Shown: positions 7,930 through 15,242, numbered from the stretch's first letter. The stretch: DNA of 19,837 bases from BMS3B sp964501105 (GCA_964501105.1 CAZCRG010000020.1:1-19837), one strand, 5' to 3'. Made by a program: numbers and translations. Notes: generated by a model not told the origin, from the sequence alone.

Positions 7930-8406
7930 CTATTCTTTCTCAAAACTCTCCACCCTATCAATAAAATCCCCAAACTCAAAAATTAAATAGCTTCTCTCAT
8001 CTTCCTTGAACCCAAGGGCAAGAGGTAGCAGGGCAAGCTCATCCTTTTTTATGAGCACAGTATCTCTTGCCCAGGTACTCTTCCTGTGTGCCGTATTAGT
8101 GGAGAGAAATTGAGAACTAACTATGCAGTAGAGTTTCCTGTGCCTGTAAAAGGAGAAGACCAGAAGAGGAAGCTCCCCATCCTCTGCCTCATCTTCTATC
8201 TTCTCAAGACTCTCCCTCTTAATTTTAATGACATCCTTAGATCTGGTGGATTTGGCATCAATTCTCAGCTTTAAATTCTCCCTGCTTGCAATAATATCAC
8301 CCTTTATGGCACTGGAGGCTCCACTTAGAGGTATTCTCTCAGCCTTAAAGCCCATATTTAGAAGAAAATCTCTAACACGGTATTCAAACTTCTTCCAGCT
8401 TTGCAT
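7930..8406 (-). CDS. Small PD-(D/E)XK nuclease, Hjc-like
   Basis: 158-residue protein with the restriction-endonuclease-like core at its N-terminus. E8 lies in the first helix, then GF-x-x-x-RIPLSGASS (19-32), D37 (KGDII) and D50-A51-K52 (LRIDAKS). This order matches archaeal Holliday-junction resolvases (Hjc) and related VRR-type nucleases, where the motif is normally E-x-K; here aspartate replaces glutamate. It is longer than Hjc (about 120-140 residues), with an extra C-terminal part carrying KLYCIV and KEDERSYLIFEF strands. It may cut branched DNA or be a repair or defence nuclease; I cannot choose. The ATG at 8406 has no ribosome-binding site, but CTTTTATC about 27 bases upstream suggests a leaderless start divergent from the flavoprotein gene. 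Confidence 0.7.
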   Translation of the reverse strand: MQSWKKFEYRVRDFLLNMGFKAERIPLSGASSAIKGDIIASRENLKLRIDAKSTRSKDVIKIKRESLEKIEDEAEDGELPLLVFSFYRHRKLYCIVSSQFLSTNTAHRKSTWARDTVLIKKDELALLPLALGFKEDERSYLIFEFGDFIDRVESFEKE

Positions 8407-8430
8407 CTATTTTAATTTTAATCCTTCTAA

Positions 8431-8438
8431 GATAAAAG
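8431..8438 (-). promoter_or_regulatory. TATA box for the PD-(D/E)XK nuclease
   Basis: CTTTTATC on the minus strand is centred about 28 bases before the ATG at 8406, with no Shine-Dalgarno between. It sits in the 71-base divergent spacer shared with the thioredoxin-reductase-like gene. Confidence 0.4.
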
Positions 8439-8477
8439 TTGTCCCTGTTAATTCTCCAGTATAATAAGGGTGTTGTT

Positions 8478-9404
8478 ATGCTGGATGTAATAATTGTGGG
8501 TTCAGGACCAGCTGGCCTGGCTGCCGGTATGTACTCAGGGAGGTTGAACCTGAAAACTCTCATTATTGGTGATAGTGTTGGGGGAACAATTGCTACAACC
8601 ACAAATATTGAGAACTACCCTGGCTTTAAAAGAATCTCTGGAGAAGAGCTATCTCAGCTTTTAAAGGAGCATGCTGAAGAGTATGGCGTTGAAATTCTTG
8701 AAGATAGAGTTGAATTAATTGAGAAGAAAGACAACTTTTTCCAGGTGGAAACTGAAGAGGGGGAGAGCTTTACTTCAAGGACTATAATTTTCGCCACCGG
8801 CACAAAGCACAGAAAACTTCCAGCAAAAAGAGCTGAAGAATTCGAGAACCGCGGAGTTTACTACTGCGCTCTCTGCGATGGTCCCCTTTTCAAGGACAAG
8901 GTTGTGGCTGTAGTGGGAGGTAGTGATAGTGCTGCCAAGGAAGCTCTGCTTCTCCAGGAGTATGCCTCCAAGGTTTATATTATCTACAGGGGGGAGAAGA
9001 TTCATCCTGAGCCGCCAAATCTCAGAAGAGTGGAGGAAAGTAAAAAAATTGAGATAATAAACAGAGCCAATATCCTCGAGGTTAAGGGCGATAAGAGGCT
9101 AAGAAGTGTTGTTCTTGACAGGGAGTATAATGGCTCAAATGAGCTCAGTTTAGATGCTGTATTTGTTGCCATAGGTGGAGAGCCTCAAAGCGAGCTGGCT
9201 AAAAGCCTTGGTGTTAAAACCAATAGTAAGGGCGAGATAATTATTGACAGAGAAGCAAAAACCAATATAGAGGGTGTTTTTGCCTGTGGCGATGTGTGCG
9301 ATACAAAATTCAAGCAGGCAGTTGTGGGTGTTGCAGAGGGTGTAATGGCAGCTTATTCTGCCTACCAGTATATAACCAGCTCAGAGGTTGAGACTCATGG
9401 ATAG
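8478..9404 (+). CDS. trxB: Thioredoxin-reductase-like FAD disulfide reductase
   Basis: 308-residue low-molecular-weight thioredoxin-reductase-family flavoprotein. The FAD motif GSGPAGLAA is at 8-16, the redox disulfide CALCDG (C130, C133) replaces the usual CATCDG, the second nucleotide-binding motif is GGSDSAAKEA at 147-156, and GVFACGDVCD at 267-276 completes the FAD site. It should transfer electrons from a reduced nicotinamide to a thioredoxin- or glutaredoxin-like partner. The usual NADPH-specificity HRR cluster reads YRGEKIHPEP here, so cofactor preference may differ. I chose ATG 8478 over an upstream start (8439) because AAGGGTG precedes it and the canonical LDVIIVGSG strand begins at once. 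The peroxiredoxin at 19243-19701 is a possible downstream client. Confidence 0.88.
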   Translation: MLDVIIVGSGPAGLAAGMYSGRLNLKTLIIGDSVGGTIATTTNIENYPGFKRISGEELSQLLKEHAEEYGVEILEDRVELIEKKDNFFQVETEEGESFTSRTIIFATGTKHRKLPAKRAEEFENRGVYYCALCDGPLFKDKVVAVVGGSDSAAKEALLLQEYASKVYIIYRGEKIHPEPPNLRRVEESKKIEIINRANILEVKGDKRLRSVVLDREYNGSNELSLDAVFVAIGGEPQSELAKSLGVKTNSKGEIIIDREAKTNIEGVFACGDVCDTKFKQAVVGVAEGVMAAYSAYQYITSSEVETHG

Positions 9405-9497
9405 CTCCTTATATGAGTGTTGTCATAATGGAGATTCCGGGCACATCCGGCACTATACTCAGTTTAATTGAGCCAGTCCTCAAAATATACTTCAGAT

Positions 9498-9532
9498 ACC
9501 TCCTAAGGTGAATGCTTAAACCTTATGGGAGG
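9498..9532. repeat. Inverted repeat / hairpin, 11 bp with a 2-base bulge
   Basis: Left arm ACCTCCTAAGGT (9498-9509) and right arm ACCTTA-TG-GGAGG (9520-9532) pair over 11 base pairs with a two-base bulge and a 10-base loop. No T-tract follows on the plus strand, so it is not a typical terminator. It lies between the flavoprotein gene and vapBC and could be an RNA structure, the end of a small mobile element, or an operator. Confidence 0.45.
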
Positions 9533-9579
9533 AGTAAGAGGCCAGATAACAGAAAATCCCATCCTAAATCCAGATAGGC

Positions 9580-9587
9580 TTTTTATT
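9580..9587 (+). promoter_or_regulatory. TATA box of the vapBC operon
   Basis: TTTTTATT is centred about 27 bases before the vapB ATG at 9611, with no ribosome-binding site between, so the vapB message is probably leaderless. Antitoxin autoregulation would be expected near here but no clear palindrome overlaps the box. Confidence 0.55.
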
Positions 9588-9610
9588 GTTAGTATTACAT
9601 CTCTGTAAGT

Positions 9611-9841
9611 ATGAGTGTAAACGAAGTTGTCAGTTTTAGAATTCCTAGGGATTTAAAAGATAAGATGAAAAAAATAGATACCAACTGGAGTGAAGAAATC
9701 AGAAGGTTCATAGAATTAAGAGTTAAAGAATATACAAGAAGGAAAAAACTTGAAGAGATTGATGAGATGCTAAAGAGAATCACAGGGGCCGAGAAAGGAA
9801 CTGCCGCAAAATATGTGAGGGAGGATCGTGATAGTTATTGA
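9611..9841 (+). CDS. vapB: VapB-type antitoxin (ribbon-helix-helix)
   Basis: 76-residue basic/acidic protein. Its first 45 residues fit a CopG-like ribbon-helix-helix DNA-binding domain: a beta strand (EVVSFRIPRDL) followed by two amphipathic helices (KDKMKKIDTNWSEEIRRFIELRVKEY). The charged C-terminal tail (LEEIDEMLKRITGAEKGT...) would wrap the toxin. It is predicted to bind VapC, block its nuclease activity and repress the operon. Its stop overlaps the vapC start by 14 bases, and the order antitoxin-toxin is standard. Identification rests on fold-like features and the neighbouring PIN toxin. Confidence 0.85.
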   Translation: MSVNEVVSFRIPRDLKDKMKKIDTNWSEEIRRFIELRVKEYTRRKKLEEIDEMLKRITGAEKGTAAKYVREDRDSY

Positions 9842-10229
9842 CGCATCCTCTCTTGCAAAATATATTCTCCGGGAGGATAATTGGGAAATAGTCAGACAAA
9901 ATTTATTAGATAATCCTGTTTCCATCGATTTGGCTTTAACAGAAGTTTCCAATGCTATATGGAAGCACTGTTTAGTTTACAGTAGAATACCTCCTAGTAC
10001 TGCAGAATTGATGTTTAGGGCTCTCTTGGAGACCCAAGAAGTAATCGAGTATAAGTCCAGCATAGAGTATCTAAAGGCAGCTCAGGAGATATCTATCACT
10101 GAAGAGATTCCAATATACGATGCCCTGTATATAGCACAGGCTCAAAAGTATAGAAAACTTCTAACCAGCGATAAAAAACAGAGTAAAATCGCTAGAGCAT
10201 TGGGCATCAGTGTTGAATTTGTAGATTAG
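9828..10229 (+). CDS. vapC: VapC-type PIN-domain ribonuclease toxin
   Basis: 133-residue PIN domain, a typical VapC length. The acidic catalytic residues are in place: D5 (VIDASSLAKY), E39 (LTEVSNAIW), D98 (IPIYDALYIAQA) and D115 (LLTSDKKQ). VapC toxins are magnesium-dependent endoribonucleases that usually cut tRNA or rRNA when freed from VapB. The start is GTG 9828 with GGGAGGAT just upstream, inside vapB, so translation is coupled. The gene converges with the minus-strand B12/radical-SAM gene and the two stop codons share bases 10226-10229. Confidence 0.92.
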   Translation: MIVIDASSLAKYILREDNWEIVRQNLLDNPVSIDLALTEVSNAIWKHCLVYSRIPPSTAELMFRALLETQEVIEYKSSIEYLKAAQEISITEEIPIYDALYIAQAQKYRKLLTSDKKQSKIARALGISVEFVD

Positions 10230-11479
10230 TTCTTCTGCTGAGCCCTTATCTCCCTGTTTAACCTCCTCACCTCCCTGTATATAAAATCCCCAAGCTTTGT
10301 GTACTCTCTCCTGCTGAGAGTTTTGGGGAAGTAAAGCTCTGCTCCATAGCCGTGGCCATGGAACTTCCCCACCCAGTTGGGGTGTACATTAATCCTCCTC
10401 CCCTTCTCCAGCTCAGTTCCCGGGTAAATAGTGGCAAGGCTGAGAAGAATCTGCTCGGGCCTTGTTTCTCTGAGAAGCTTCACAGTGGCCTCGACACTCT
10501 CCTTTGTCTCTCCAGGGAAGCCATAGGTGACATAGGCTCTGACCTTCAGTCCCTTTTCCTTTGCCATTAAGATTGCCCTCTTAACCTCCTCCACATCGAC
10601 TCTTCGATCACATGCATCCAGCACTTGCTGAGAGCCAGAATCTACTCCAAGGCAGATTAAGTCGCAGCCAGAGCTCTTCAAAGCTTCCAGTAGCTCTTCA
10701 TCCAGGTGGTCAGCCCTTGTCTCAATGCTATAGGTGAAGTCCTTAAAAGCTGCTTCCTCAATCATGGAGCATATCTCAAGAGCCCTCTTCCTGTCCAGAG
10801 TGAAGGTGCTGTCCATGAAGCGAAGCCTTCTTTTGCCCATGGCATATAGAGCTCTCACTTCAGCCATAAAGTTCTCTGGACTTCTGAATCTAACCCTGTG
10901 CTGCCAGAAGCTTGAGGCAGAGCAGTAGGCACAGGCATAGGGGCACCCTCTTGCGGAGATTAGGCTCATTATCTTGTAGTGTTTCAGGGGGAAAAACTCC
11001 CAGGCAGGCATTGGTATAGAGTCGAGATTTTCTATTAACTCCCTCTCAGGATTGTGCACAATTTCTTTGCCTTCCCGGTAGGAAATCCCCTTTATCTCCT
11101 CCAGAGCTCTGCCCTCAAGAATCTCTTTCACAACTTCTTCGCCCTCACCTCTCACTGCAATGTCTGCTCCAGCCTCCAGAACTTCCTCAGGCCTGAAGGT
11201 AGCGTGAACTCCACCAAAAATCACCTTTGCTTCTGGTTTCTCCCTTTTTATAATGGAAATTATCTCCTTAGCTCTATGAAAAGAAGGTGTTGTTGCTGTG
11301 ATGCCAACAAAATCAGGATCAAAGTCTCTGAAGTTTTCTGGGGTGAAGGGAGCCACACTTTCATCTATAACCTTAATCTCGGCATATTCTTTTGCCACAG
11401 CAGCAATATAGCCCAATCCAATAGGAAATAAATCCTTTCCCCTGTAGGGGAAGTGGGGATGAATCAGAAGGAGTTTCAT
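10226..11479 (-). CDS. B12-binding-type radical-SAM protein (COG1032 group)
   Basis: 417-residue protein with an N-terminal Rossmann-like cobalamin-binding domain (about 1-130; VIFGGVHATFRPEEVL and VRGEGEEVV are typical) and a central radical-SAM domain with CPYACAYC (C179, C183, C186). The DxHxxG cobalamin-ligating motif is not seen, as in many members that bind B12 base-off without a histidine ligand. Family members perform methylations, ring contractions or methylthiolations in cofactor, lipid and natural-product pathways; archaea have many unassigned paralogues. No neighbouring gene gives a clear substrate clue. The ATG at 11479 follows a short leader. A symmetric TATA-like element at 11511-11520 may serve both this gene and dph2. 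Confidence 0.85.
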   Translation of the reverse strand: MKLLLIHPHFPYRGKDLFPIGLGYIAAVAKEYAEIKVIDESVAPFTPENFRDFDPDFVGITATTPSFHRAKEIISIIKREKPEAKVIFGGVHATFRPEEVLEAGADIAVRGEGEEVVKEILEGRALEEIKGISYREGKEIVHNPERELIENLDSIPMPAWEFFPLKHYKIMSLISARGCPYACAYCSASSFWQHRVRFRSPENFMAEVRALYAMGKRRLRFMDSTFTLDRKRALEICSMIEEAAFKDFTYSIETRADHLDEELLEALKSSGCDLICLGVDSGSQQVLDACDRRVDVEEVKRAILMAKEKGLKVRAYVTYGFPGETKESVEATVKLLRETRPEQILLSLATIYPGTELEKGRRINVHPNWVGKFHGHGYGAELYFPKTLSRREYTKLGDFIYREVRRLNREIRAQQKN

Positions 11480-11510
11480 GCCTGAGCTACAAAAATTAGC
11501 GAGGGCAGTG

Positions 11511-11520
11511 TTTTTAAAAG
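11511..11520. promoter_or_regulatory. Symmetric TATA element between divergent genes
   Basis: TTTTTAAAAG reads CTTTTAAAAA on the other strand. Its centre is 26 bases before the dph2 ATG at 11542 (leaderless) and about 36 bases before the radical-SAM ATG at 11479, leaving a roughly 10-base leader there. It is the only obvious TATA candidate in the 62-base spacer. Confidence 0.55.
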
Positions 11521-11541
11521 TTATTGTTCTCTAAGTCTTGG

Positions 11542-12522
11542 ATGTACAATTTTGAGATAGATAGAATTGTGGAGATAATAAAGGAAAAGGGCTACAGGGT
11601 TGTTTCTCTCCAGTTTCCAGAAGGCTTGAGAGATTATTCCACTTCAATAGCTCAGGATATAGAGGAGAAAACCTCAGCCTTAACTCTCATTTCCTCAAAC
11701 CCGTGCTATGGCGCCTGTGATCTTGCAGATGAGGATGCTTCAAGCCTGGGTGCTGAGGCACTCTTCCACTTTGGTCATGCTCAGCTTTTAGAGGAGAGCA
11801 GAATTCCTGTTTATTATATAGAGGTGCGCCTCCCTCATGATTTTATGGATATTCTTGAAGAAAATATTGAGAAGCTACCCAAAAGGCTTGGAATAGTCAC
11901 AACAGTACAGCACCTTCAGAGAGTAAAGGAGGTTAAGGATTTCCTTGAAAATCGTGGCTTCAAAGTGCTTGTGGGTAGAGCAAAGGGGAGATGTAAATAT
12001 GATGCCCAGATTCTTGGCTGCTCCTTCTCCACCGCAAAAAGTATTGCTTCAGAAGTTGATGCCTTCCTCTACCTGGGCTCTGGAGATTTTCACCCTCTCG
12101 GCGTAGCCTTTGCCACAGGAAAGCCCTGTTTTGCTTTAGATCCTCTGCTCAGGGAGTTGAGACGCCTCGAGGATAAAAAGGAGAAATTCCTCAGGCAGAG
12201 GTATGCTACAGTTGCAAAAGCCAAGAATGCTGAGAACTTTGGAATAATTGTGGGTGAAAAAAAAGGGCAGAAGAGGTTAGCTCTGGCTCTTGAGATAAAG
12301 AAAAAGCTCGAAGGCATGGGAAAGAAGGCCTTTCTAATCCATGCCAGAGAAATTACCCCTGAGAACTTTATATACTTCAGGAAGCTTGATGCTCTGGTGA
12401 ATACAGCCTGCCCCAGGATTGTAATAGAAGATTCCCCCAGATTTCCTGTGCCTCTTCTCACACCTCAGGAACTGGAGATTGTTCTGGGTGAGAGGGATAG
12501 CTACGAGATGGATGAGTTTTAG
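11542..12522 (+). CDS. dph2: Diphthamide synthase 2-(3-amino-3-carboxypropyl)histidine synthase
   Basis: 326-residue Dph2, the archaeal enzyme that makes the first step of diphthamide on elongation factor 2: it transfers the aminocarboxypropyl group of S-adenosylmethionine to a histidine through an unconventional 4Fe-4S radical mechanism. Three cysteines, one per domain, bind the cluster in Pyrococcus horikoshii Dph2 (59, 163, 287). Here the counterparts are C59 (NPCYGACD), C160 (AQILGC) and C290 (NTACPRIVIED). I chose ATG 11542 over an in-frame TTG at 11524 because the TATA box is centred 26 bases upstream of the ATG, giving a leaderless message, and the TTG lacks a ribosome-binding site. 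Presence of this gene is a strong archaeal marker. Confidence 0.94.
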   Translation: MYNFEIDRIVEIIKEKGYRVVSLQFPEGLRDYSTSIAQDIEEKTSALTLISSNPCYGACDLADEDASSLGAEALFHFGHAQLLEESRIPVYYIEVRLPHDFMDILEENIEKLPKRLGIVTTVQHLQRVKEVKDFLENRGFKVLVGRAKGRCKYDAQILGCSFSTAKSIASEVDAFLYLGSGDFHPLGVAFATGKPCFALDPLLRELRRLEDKKEKFLRQRYATVAKAKNAENFGIIVGEKKGQKRLALALEIKKKLEGMGKKAFLIHAREITPENFIYFRKLDALVNTACPRIVIEDSPRFPVPLLTPQELEIVLGERDSYEMDEF

Positions 12523-12550
12523 TTGATTTAGGGAATGTTGGTCTGAGCAA

Positions 12551-12560
12551 CCTTTAAATA
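12551..12560 (+). promoter_or_regulatory. TATA box for aminotransferase/aminopeptidase pair
   Basis: CCTTTAAATA is centred about 26 bases before ATG 12582 with no ribosome-binding site, indicating leaderless transcription of the aminotransferase gene. Confidence 0.65.
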
Positions 12561-12581
12561 ATCTCCCCGGAAATTAACTTC

Positions 12582-13709
12582 ATGCGTGCCTCGAGAGTAG
12601 CTGAGATTGATATCTCTGGAATAAGAAAGATGTTTGAACTTGCCAAGGGCGATGTTATTAATCTAGCTCTGGGAGAGCCAGATTTTCCAATTCCTGATGA
12701 AGCCAAAGAAGCCGCAATTCAGGCTTTAAAGGAAGATTTCACCCACTATACAAGCAATAAGGGTATAGTGGAGCTCAGAGAAGCTCTTTCAGATAAGCTT
12801 CTGAAGGAAAATGGAATAGAAGCAAATCCTGAGGAAATTATAGTCACCTCTGGAGCCTCAGAGGCTCTTCACCTTGCCATTGAAGCCTTTGTTAACCCGG
12901 GGGATGAGGTTCTTATTCCCAATCCTGGTTTTGTTTCCTATGAACCCCTGGTGAAGCTTGCTCAGGGAAAACCTGTTTACTATAGCCTCTATCAGGAAAA
13001 TAGCTTTGTCCCTGATGTGGAGGAGATAAAGGAAAGGCTAAGCTCAAAAACAAAGATGATTCTGGTTAACTCTCCTGGTAATCCAACAGGTGCTGTTTTC
13101 CCGGAAGAGGTTATGAAAGCTATTGCCGAGGCTGCTGAAGATTACAATGCCCTTCTGGTGAGCGACGAGGTCTATGAGAAGATTATCTATGAGGGGAAGC
13201 ACATAAGCCCTGGAGCTTATTCTGAGAATGTTATAACAGTAAATGGCTTCTCCAAGAGCTATGCCATGACTGGACTGAGAGTGGGCTATCTCCACGCCAG
13301 GGAGGAGTTTGTGGAGGAGATGCTCAAGGTGCACCAGTATATTCAGGCGAGTGTTAACTCTCTGGCTCAGAAGGCTGCTCTGGCAGCTTTAAATAGCGAG
13401 AACTTCATAGAGCCCATGGTTGAAGAGTTAAGAAGGAGAAGGGAGGTTATGGTTGAACTTCTTAAAGGCATAGAGGGAGTTAAGGTGAAGAAGCCGGAGG
13501 GAGCCTTCTATGTCTTTGCTGACTTCTCAGAATTTGGTAGCTCAATGGCTCTTTCCCTGGAGCTGGTTAAGGCTGGTGTTGTTGTAACACCTGGCACAGC
13601 CTTTGGAAGTCTGGGTGAGGGCTTTCTGAGATTCTCCTTTGCTACAGGTCAAGAAAAAATTAAAGAGGGTGTTAGGAGAATTAAAAGCTATCTGGAGGAG
13701 AGAAAATGA
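12582..13709 (+). CDS. Class I/II PLP-dependent aminotransferase
   Basis: 375-residue fold-type I aminotransferase of the aspartate/aromatic group. The PLP Schiff-base lysine is K225 in NGFSKSYAMTGLRVGY. Supporting residues are N167 (NSPGNPTG), D195 and Y198 (VSDEVYE), and the carboxylate-binding R350 (GFLRFSFA). It should move amino groups between an amino acid and 2-oxoglutarate; archaeal homologues act on aspartate, alanine or aromatic amino acids, and the sequence does not settle which. The length is normal and the start is supported by the TATA spacing. Its TGA overlaps the ATG of the M42 aminopeptidase (ATGA), so the two are translationally coupled, suggesting peptide and amino-acid breakdown. 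Confidence 0.9.
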   Translation: MRASRVAEIDISGIRKMFELAKGDVINLALGEPDFPIPDEAKEAAIQALKEDFTHYTSNKGIVELREALSDKLLKENGIEANPEEIIVTSGASEALHLAIEAFVNPGDEVLIPNPGFVSYEPLVKLAQGKPVYYSLYQENSFVPDVEEIKERLSSKTKMILVNSPGNPTGAVFPEEVMKAIAEAAEDYNALLVSDEVYEKIIYEGKHISPGAYSENVITVNGFSKSYAMTGLRVGYLHAREEFVEEMLKVHQYIQASVNSLAQKAALAALNSENFIEPMVEELRRRREVMVELLKGIEGVKVKKPEGAFYVFADFSEFGSSMALSLELVKAGVVVTPGTAFGSLGEGFLRFSFATGQEKIKEGVRRIKSYLEERK

Positions 13710-14737
13710 ACACCAAGCTTCTTGCAAGACTGAGCAATGCTCACAGTGCCCCCGGCTATGAAGATGAGGTAAGAGATATAATGAAGGAGGAGCTCTCAAA
13801 GGTCTGTGACGAGGTCTTTGTTGATAGGATGGGAAATCTCATAGCAAAGAAGGGGGAAGGAGAAAAGAAGGTAATGCTGGATGCTCATATGGACGAGATA
13901 GGGCTTATTGTGAAGAATATTGACAAGGAAGGCTTTATAAAGTTCACCACCCTGGGCGGCTTTTTTGACCAGACTCTCCTCAATCAGAGGGTTGTTATCC
14001 ACACCAGCAAGGGAAGGGTTTATGGCGTTGTAGGCTCCAAGCCGCCTCACCTCATGGAGGAAGAGGAGAGAAAGAAAATAGTCAAAGCTGAAAATATGTT
14101 TATTGATGTAGGTGCTGAGAGCAAAAAGGATGTGGAGGCTCTTGGTGTTTCTGTTGGAGACTTTATAACTATAGAGAGGAGCTTCAAAGAGCTTGGTGGA
14201 GACTTTGTAACAGGAAAAGCCTTTGACGACCGCCTGGGCTGTTTTGCTTTAATTGAGGTGATGAAGAGAGTTGAAGCTAAGGATGTTGAGATCTATGCTG
14301 TTGGAAGTGTGCAGGAGGAAGTTGGGCTGAAGGGAGCCAGGACTGCTGCCTACAAAATTAATCCTGACTATGCCCTTGTTCTTGACGTGACTACCACTGG
14401 CGACTATCCCGGGGTTAAGGGAGATAAGAGCACAAATAAGCTGGGCAAGGGACCAGTGATAACCCTTGTGGACTCCAAGGGAAGAGGGCTTATAACTCAT
14501 CCAGAGGTTAAAAAGCTCTTAATAAACACAGCAGAGGAAAATAAGATACCCTACCAGCTTGCAGTTGGAGAAGGAGGCACAACAAATGCCACAGTTATCC
14601 ACCTTACTAGAGAGGGCGTACCCAGTGGCGTTATCTCTGTTCCAACGCGCTACATCCATTCGCCAGTTGAAGTTGCCAGGCTTAAGGATATTGAGGCTTT
14701 AATAGAACTAACAGCAAAGACAATTGAAAGGATTTAG
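13706..14737 (+). CDS. M42-family metallo-aminopeptidase
   Basis: 343-residue M42 peptidase (TET/FrvX type), full length. The di-metal residues are H61 and D63 (DAHMDEIG), D174/D175 (AFDDRLG), the catalytic E204 and ligand E205 (VQEEVG), D227 (LVLDVT) and H318 (RYIHSP). Archaeal homologues form dodecameric tetrahedral complexes that trim the N-termini of peptides released by the proteasome. Its ATG overlaps the aminotransferase stop by an ATGA, and a T7 run 57 bases after its stop is a plausible terminator. The aminoacyl preference (Glu, Lys, Leu) cannot be read from the sequence. Confidence 0.93.
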   Translation: MNTKLLARLSNAHSAPGYEDEVRDIMKEELSKVCDEVFVDRMGNLIAKKGEGEKKVMLDAHMDEIGLIVKNIDKEGFIKFTTLGGFFDQTLLNQRVVIHTSKGRVYGVVGSKPPHLMEEEERKKIVKAENMFIDVGAESKKDVEALGVSVGDFITIERSFKELGGDFVTGKAFDDRLGCFALIEVMKRVEAKDVEIYAVGSVQEEVGLKGARTAAYKINPDYALVLDVTTTGDYPGVKGDKSTNKLGKGPVITLVDSKGRGLITHPEVKKLLINTAEENKIPYQLAVGEGGTTNATVIHLTREGVPSGVISVPTRYIHSPVEVARLKDIEALIELTAKTIERI

Positions 14738-14758
14738 TGCTCAGGAATACCTTTCTCC

Positions 14759-14965
14759 TCACCTTTCAGGTAACCCTCTTCTCATCATTGCACTTTTTTT
14801 ATAATTATTTGTAACCTCTTCAATTTTATTCAGCAGTATATTAAATTCAGACTAAAAGCTTTTCCAGTGCCAGAAAAGCATCAGAAATAGCAATATCCCC
14901 CATATATAAATAAAAGGTCCTAACGCTTTCTGCCAATCAAAATCTTTAAGTAGGAATTTATTCAA
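14759..14965 (-). pseudogene. Possible broken membrane-protein frame
   Basis: On the minus strand a frame from TTG 14965 encodes 37 residues with one convincing membrane segment (GPFIYIWGILLFLMLFWHW), stops at TAG (14852-14854), and then stays open in the same frame for 30 more codons with a charged, protein-like composition (SEFNILLNKIEEVTNNYKKS). There is no ribosome-binding site or ATG, and the frame overlaps the promoter area of the plus-strand gene at 14984. It could be a decayed gene whose 5' part was lost, a tiny TTG-start membrane protein, or chance. Confidence 0.25.
14794..14800 (+). terminator. Oligo-T terminator after the M42 peptidase gene
   Basis: A run of seven T residues followed by ATAATTATTTG lies 57 bases after the M42 stop codon. 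Archaeal polymerase commonly terminates at such T-tracts without a hairpin. Confidence 0.45.
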
Positions 14966-14983
14966 GTTATAATAGGTGAAAAA

Positions 14984-15205
14984 ATGGACGACTGGGAGAG
15001 GGAAGAGTGTGAAATCGAGCGAAGGGAGGGTTTTAAGGCTGTTGAACTAATATTCTACTTCATAGTTGCCCTTCTTCTCATTCTGCCACTGAATCTTATA
15101 AGAGGCAAAGAGAGTTTTTATAGCTGGTTTCTTGGATATATTGTTATAGCAGGGGTTATTCTTCTACTCTTAGCTTTTAAGGTCTATAGAAAAAAATGTG
15201 GCTGA
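14984..15205 (+). CDS. Small two-helix membrane protein, function unknown
   Basis: 73-residue protein with a charged N-terminus (DDWEREECEIERREG), two hydrophobic segments (about 21-40, LIFYFIVALLLILPLNLI, and about 48-66, FLGYIVIAGVILLLLAFKV) separated by a short basic/aromatic loop, and a basic tail (YRKKCG). By charge, both ends are probably cytoplasmic-proximal. AGGTGA sits ten bases before the ATG. I do not recognise a family. It lies one base before the remnant of a dehydrogenase gene, so it was probably once part of a longer operon. Confidence 0.65.
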   Translation: MDDWEREECEIERREGFKAVELIFYFIVALLLILPLNLIRGKESFYSWFLGYIVIAGVILLLLAFKVYRKKCG

Positions 15206-15206
15206 G

Positions 15207-15242
15207 ATGCTCTCTGGTGAGGTTGCCATTGTAACCGGGGCA
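15207..15242 (+). pseudogene. 5' stub of a short-chain dehydrogenase gene
   Basis: ATG 15207, one base after the stop of the small membrane-protein gene, encodes MLSGEVAIVTGA, the unmistakable first strand and start of the nucleotide-binding motif of short-chain dehydrogenases (normally followed by SxGIG). The sequence then departs into non-SDR residues and the frame runs antisense into the end of mcrC, stopping at 15344. The break at about 15242 is therefore a boundary where the rest of the dehydrogenase was deleted or displaced. The missing part is not found elsewhere in the window. Confidence 0.65.

Larger units (their letters stand above)
9405..9610. other. 206-base spacer with hairpin and very short open frames
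   Basis: No gene over 40 codons is visible. It contains a 32-codon ATG frame at 9413-9511 encoding a hydrophobic tail (IEPVLKIYFRYLL) without a convincing ribosome-binding site, a 27-codon frame from 9525, a strong inverted repeat (9498-9532), and the vapB promoter at its right end. The short frames may be chance or remnants of a lost gene. No tRNA cloverleaf was found. Confidence 0.4.

Noticed and set aside
9496..9508. Similarity of ATACCTCCTAAGG to the anti-Shine-Dalgarno end of 16S rRNA
   Set aside because: Only about ten bases match and no other 16S sequence is nearby; it is explained by the hairpin arm complementary to GGGAGG.
9513..9575. Short basic frame starting MLKPYGRSKRP directly after AAGGTGA
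   Set aside because: The ribosome-binding site has no spacing to the ATG and the 21-codon frame lies across the hairpin; probably chance.
14852..14854. TAG read as pyrrolysine in the minus-strand membrane frame
   Set aside because: TAG ends many ordinary genes in this window (PfkB kinase, flavoprotein, vapC, dph2, M42 peptidase, mcrC), so it is a normal stop here; there is also no start signal for the frame.
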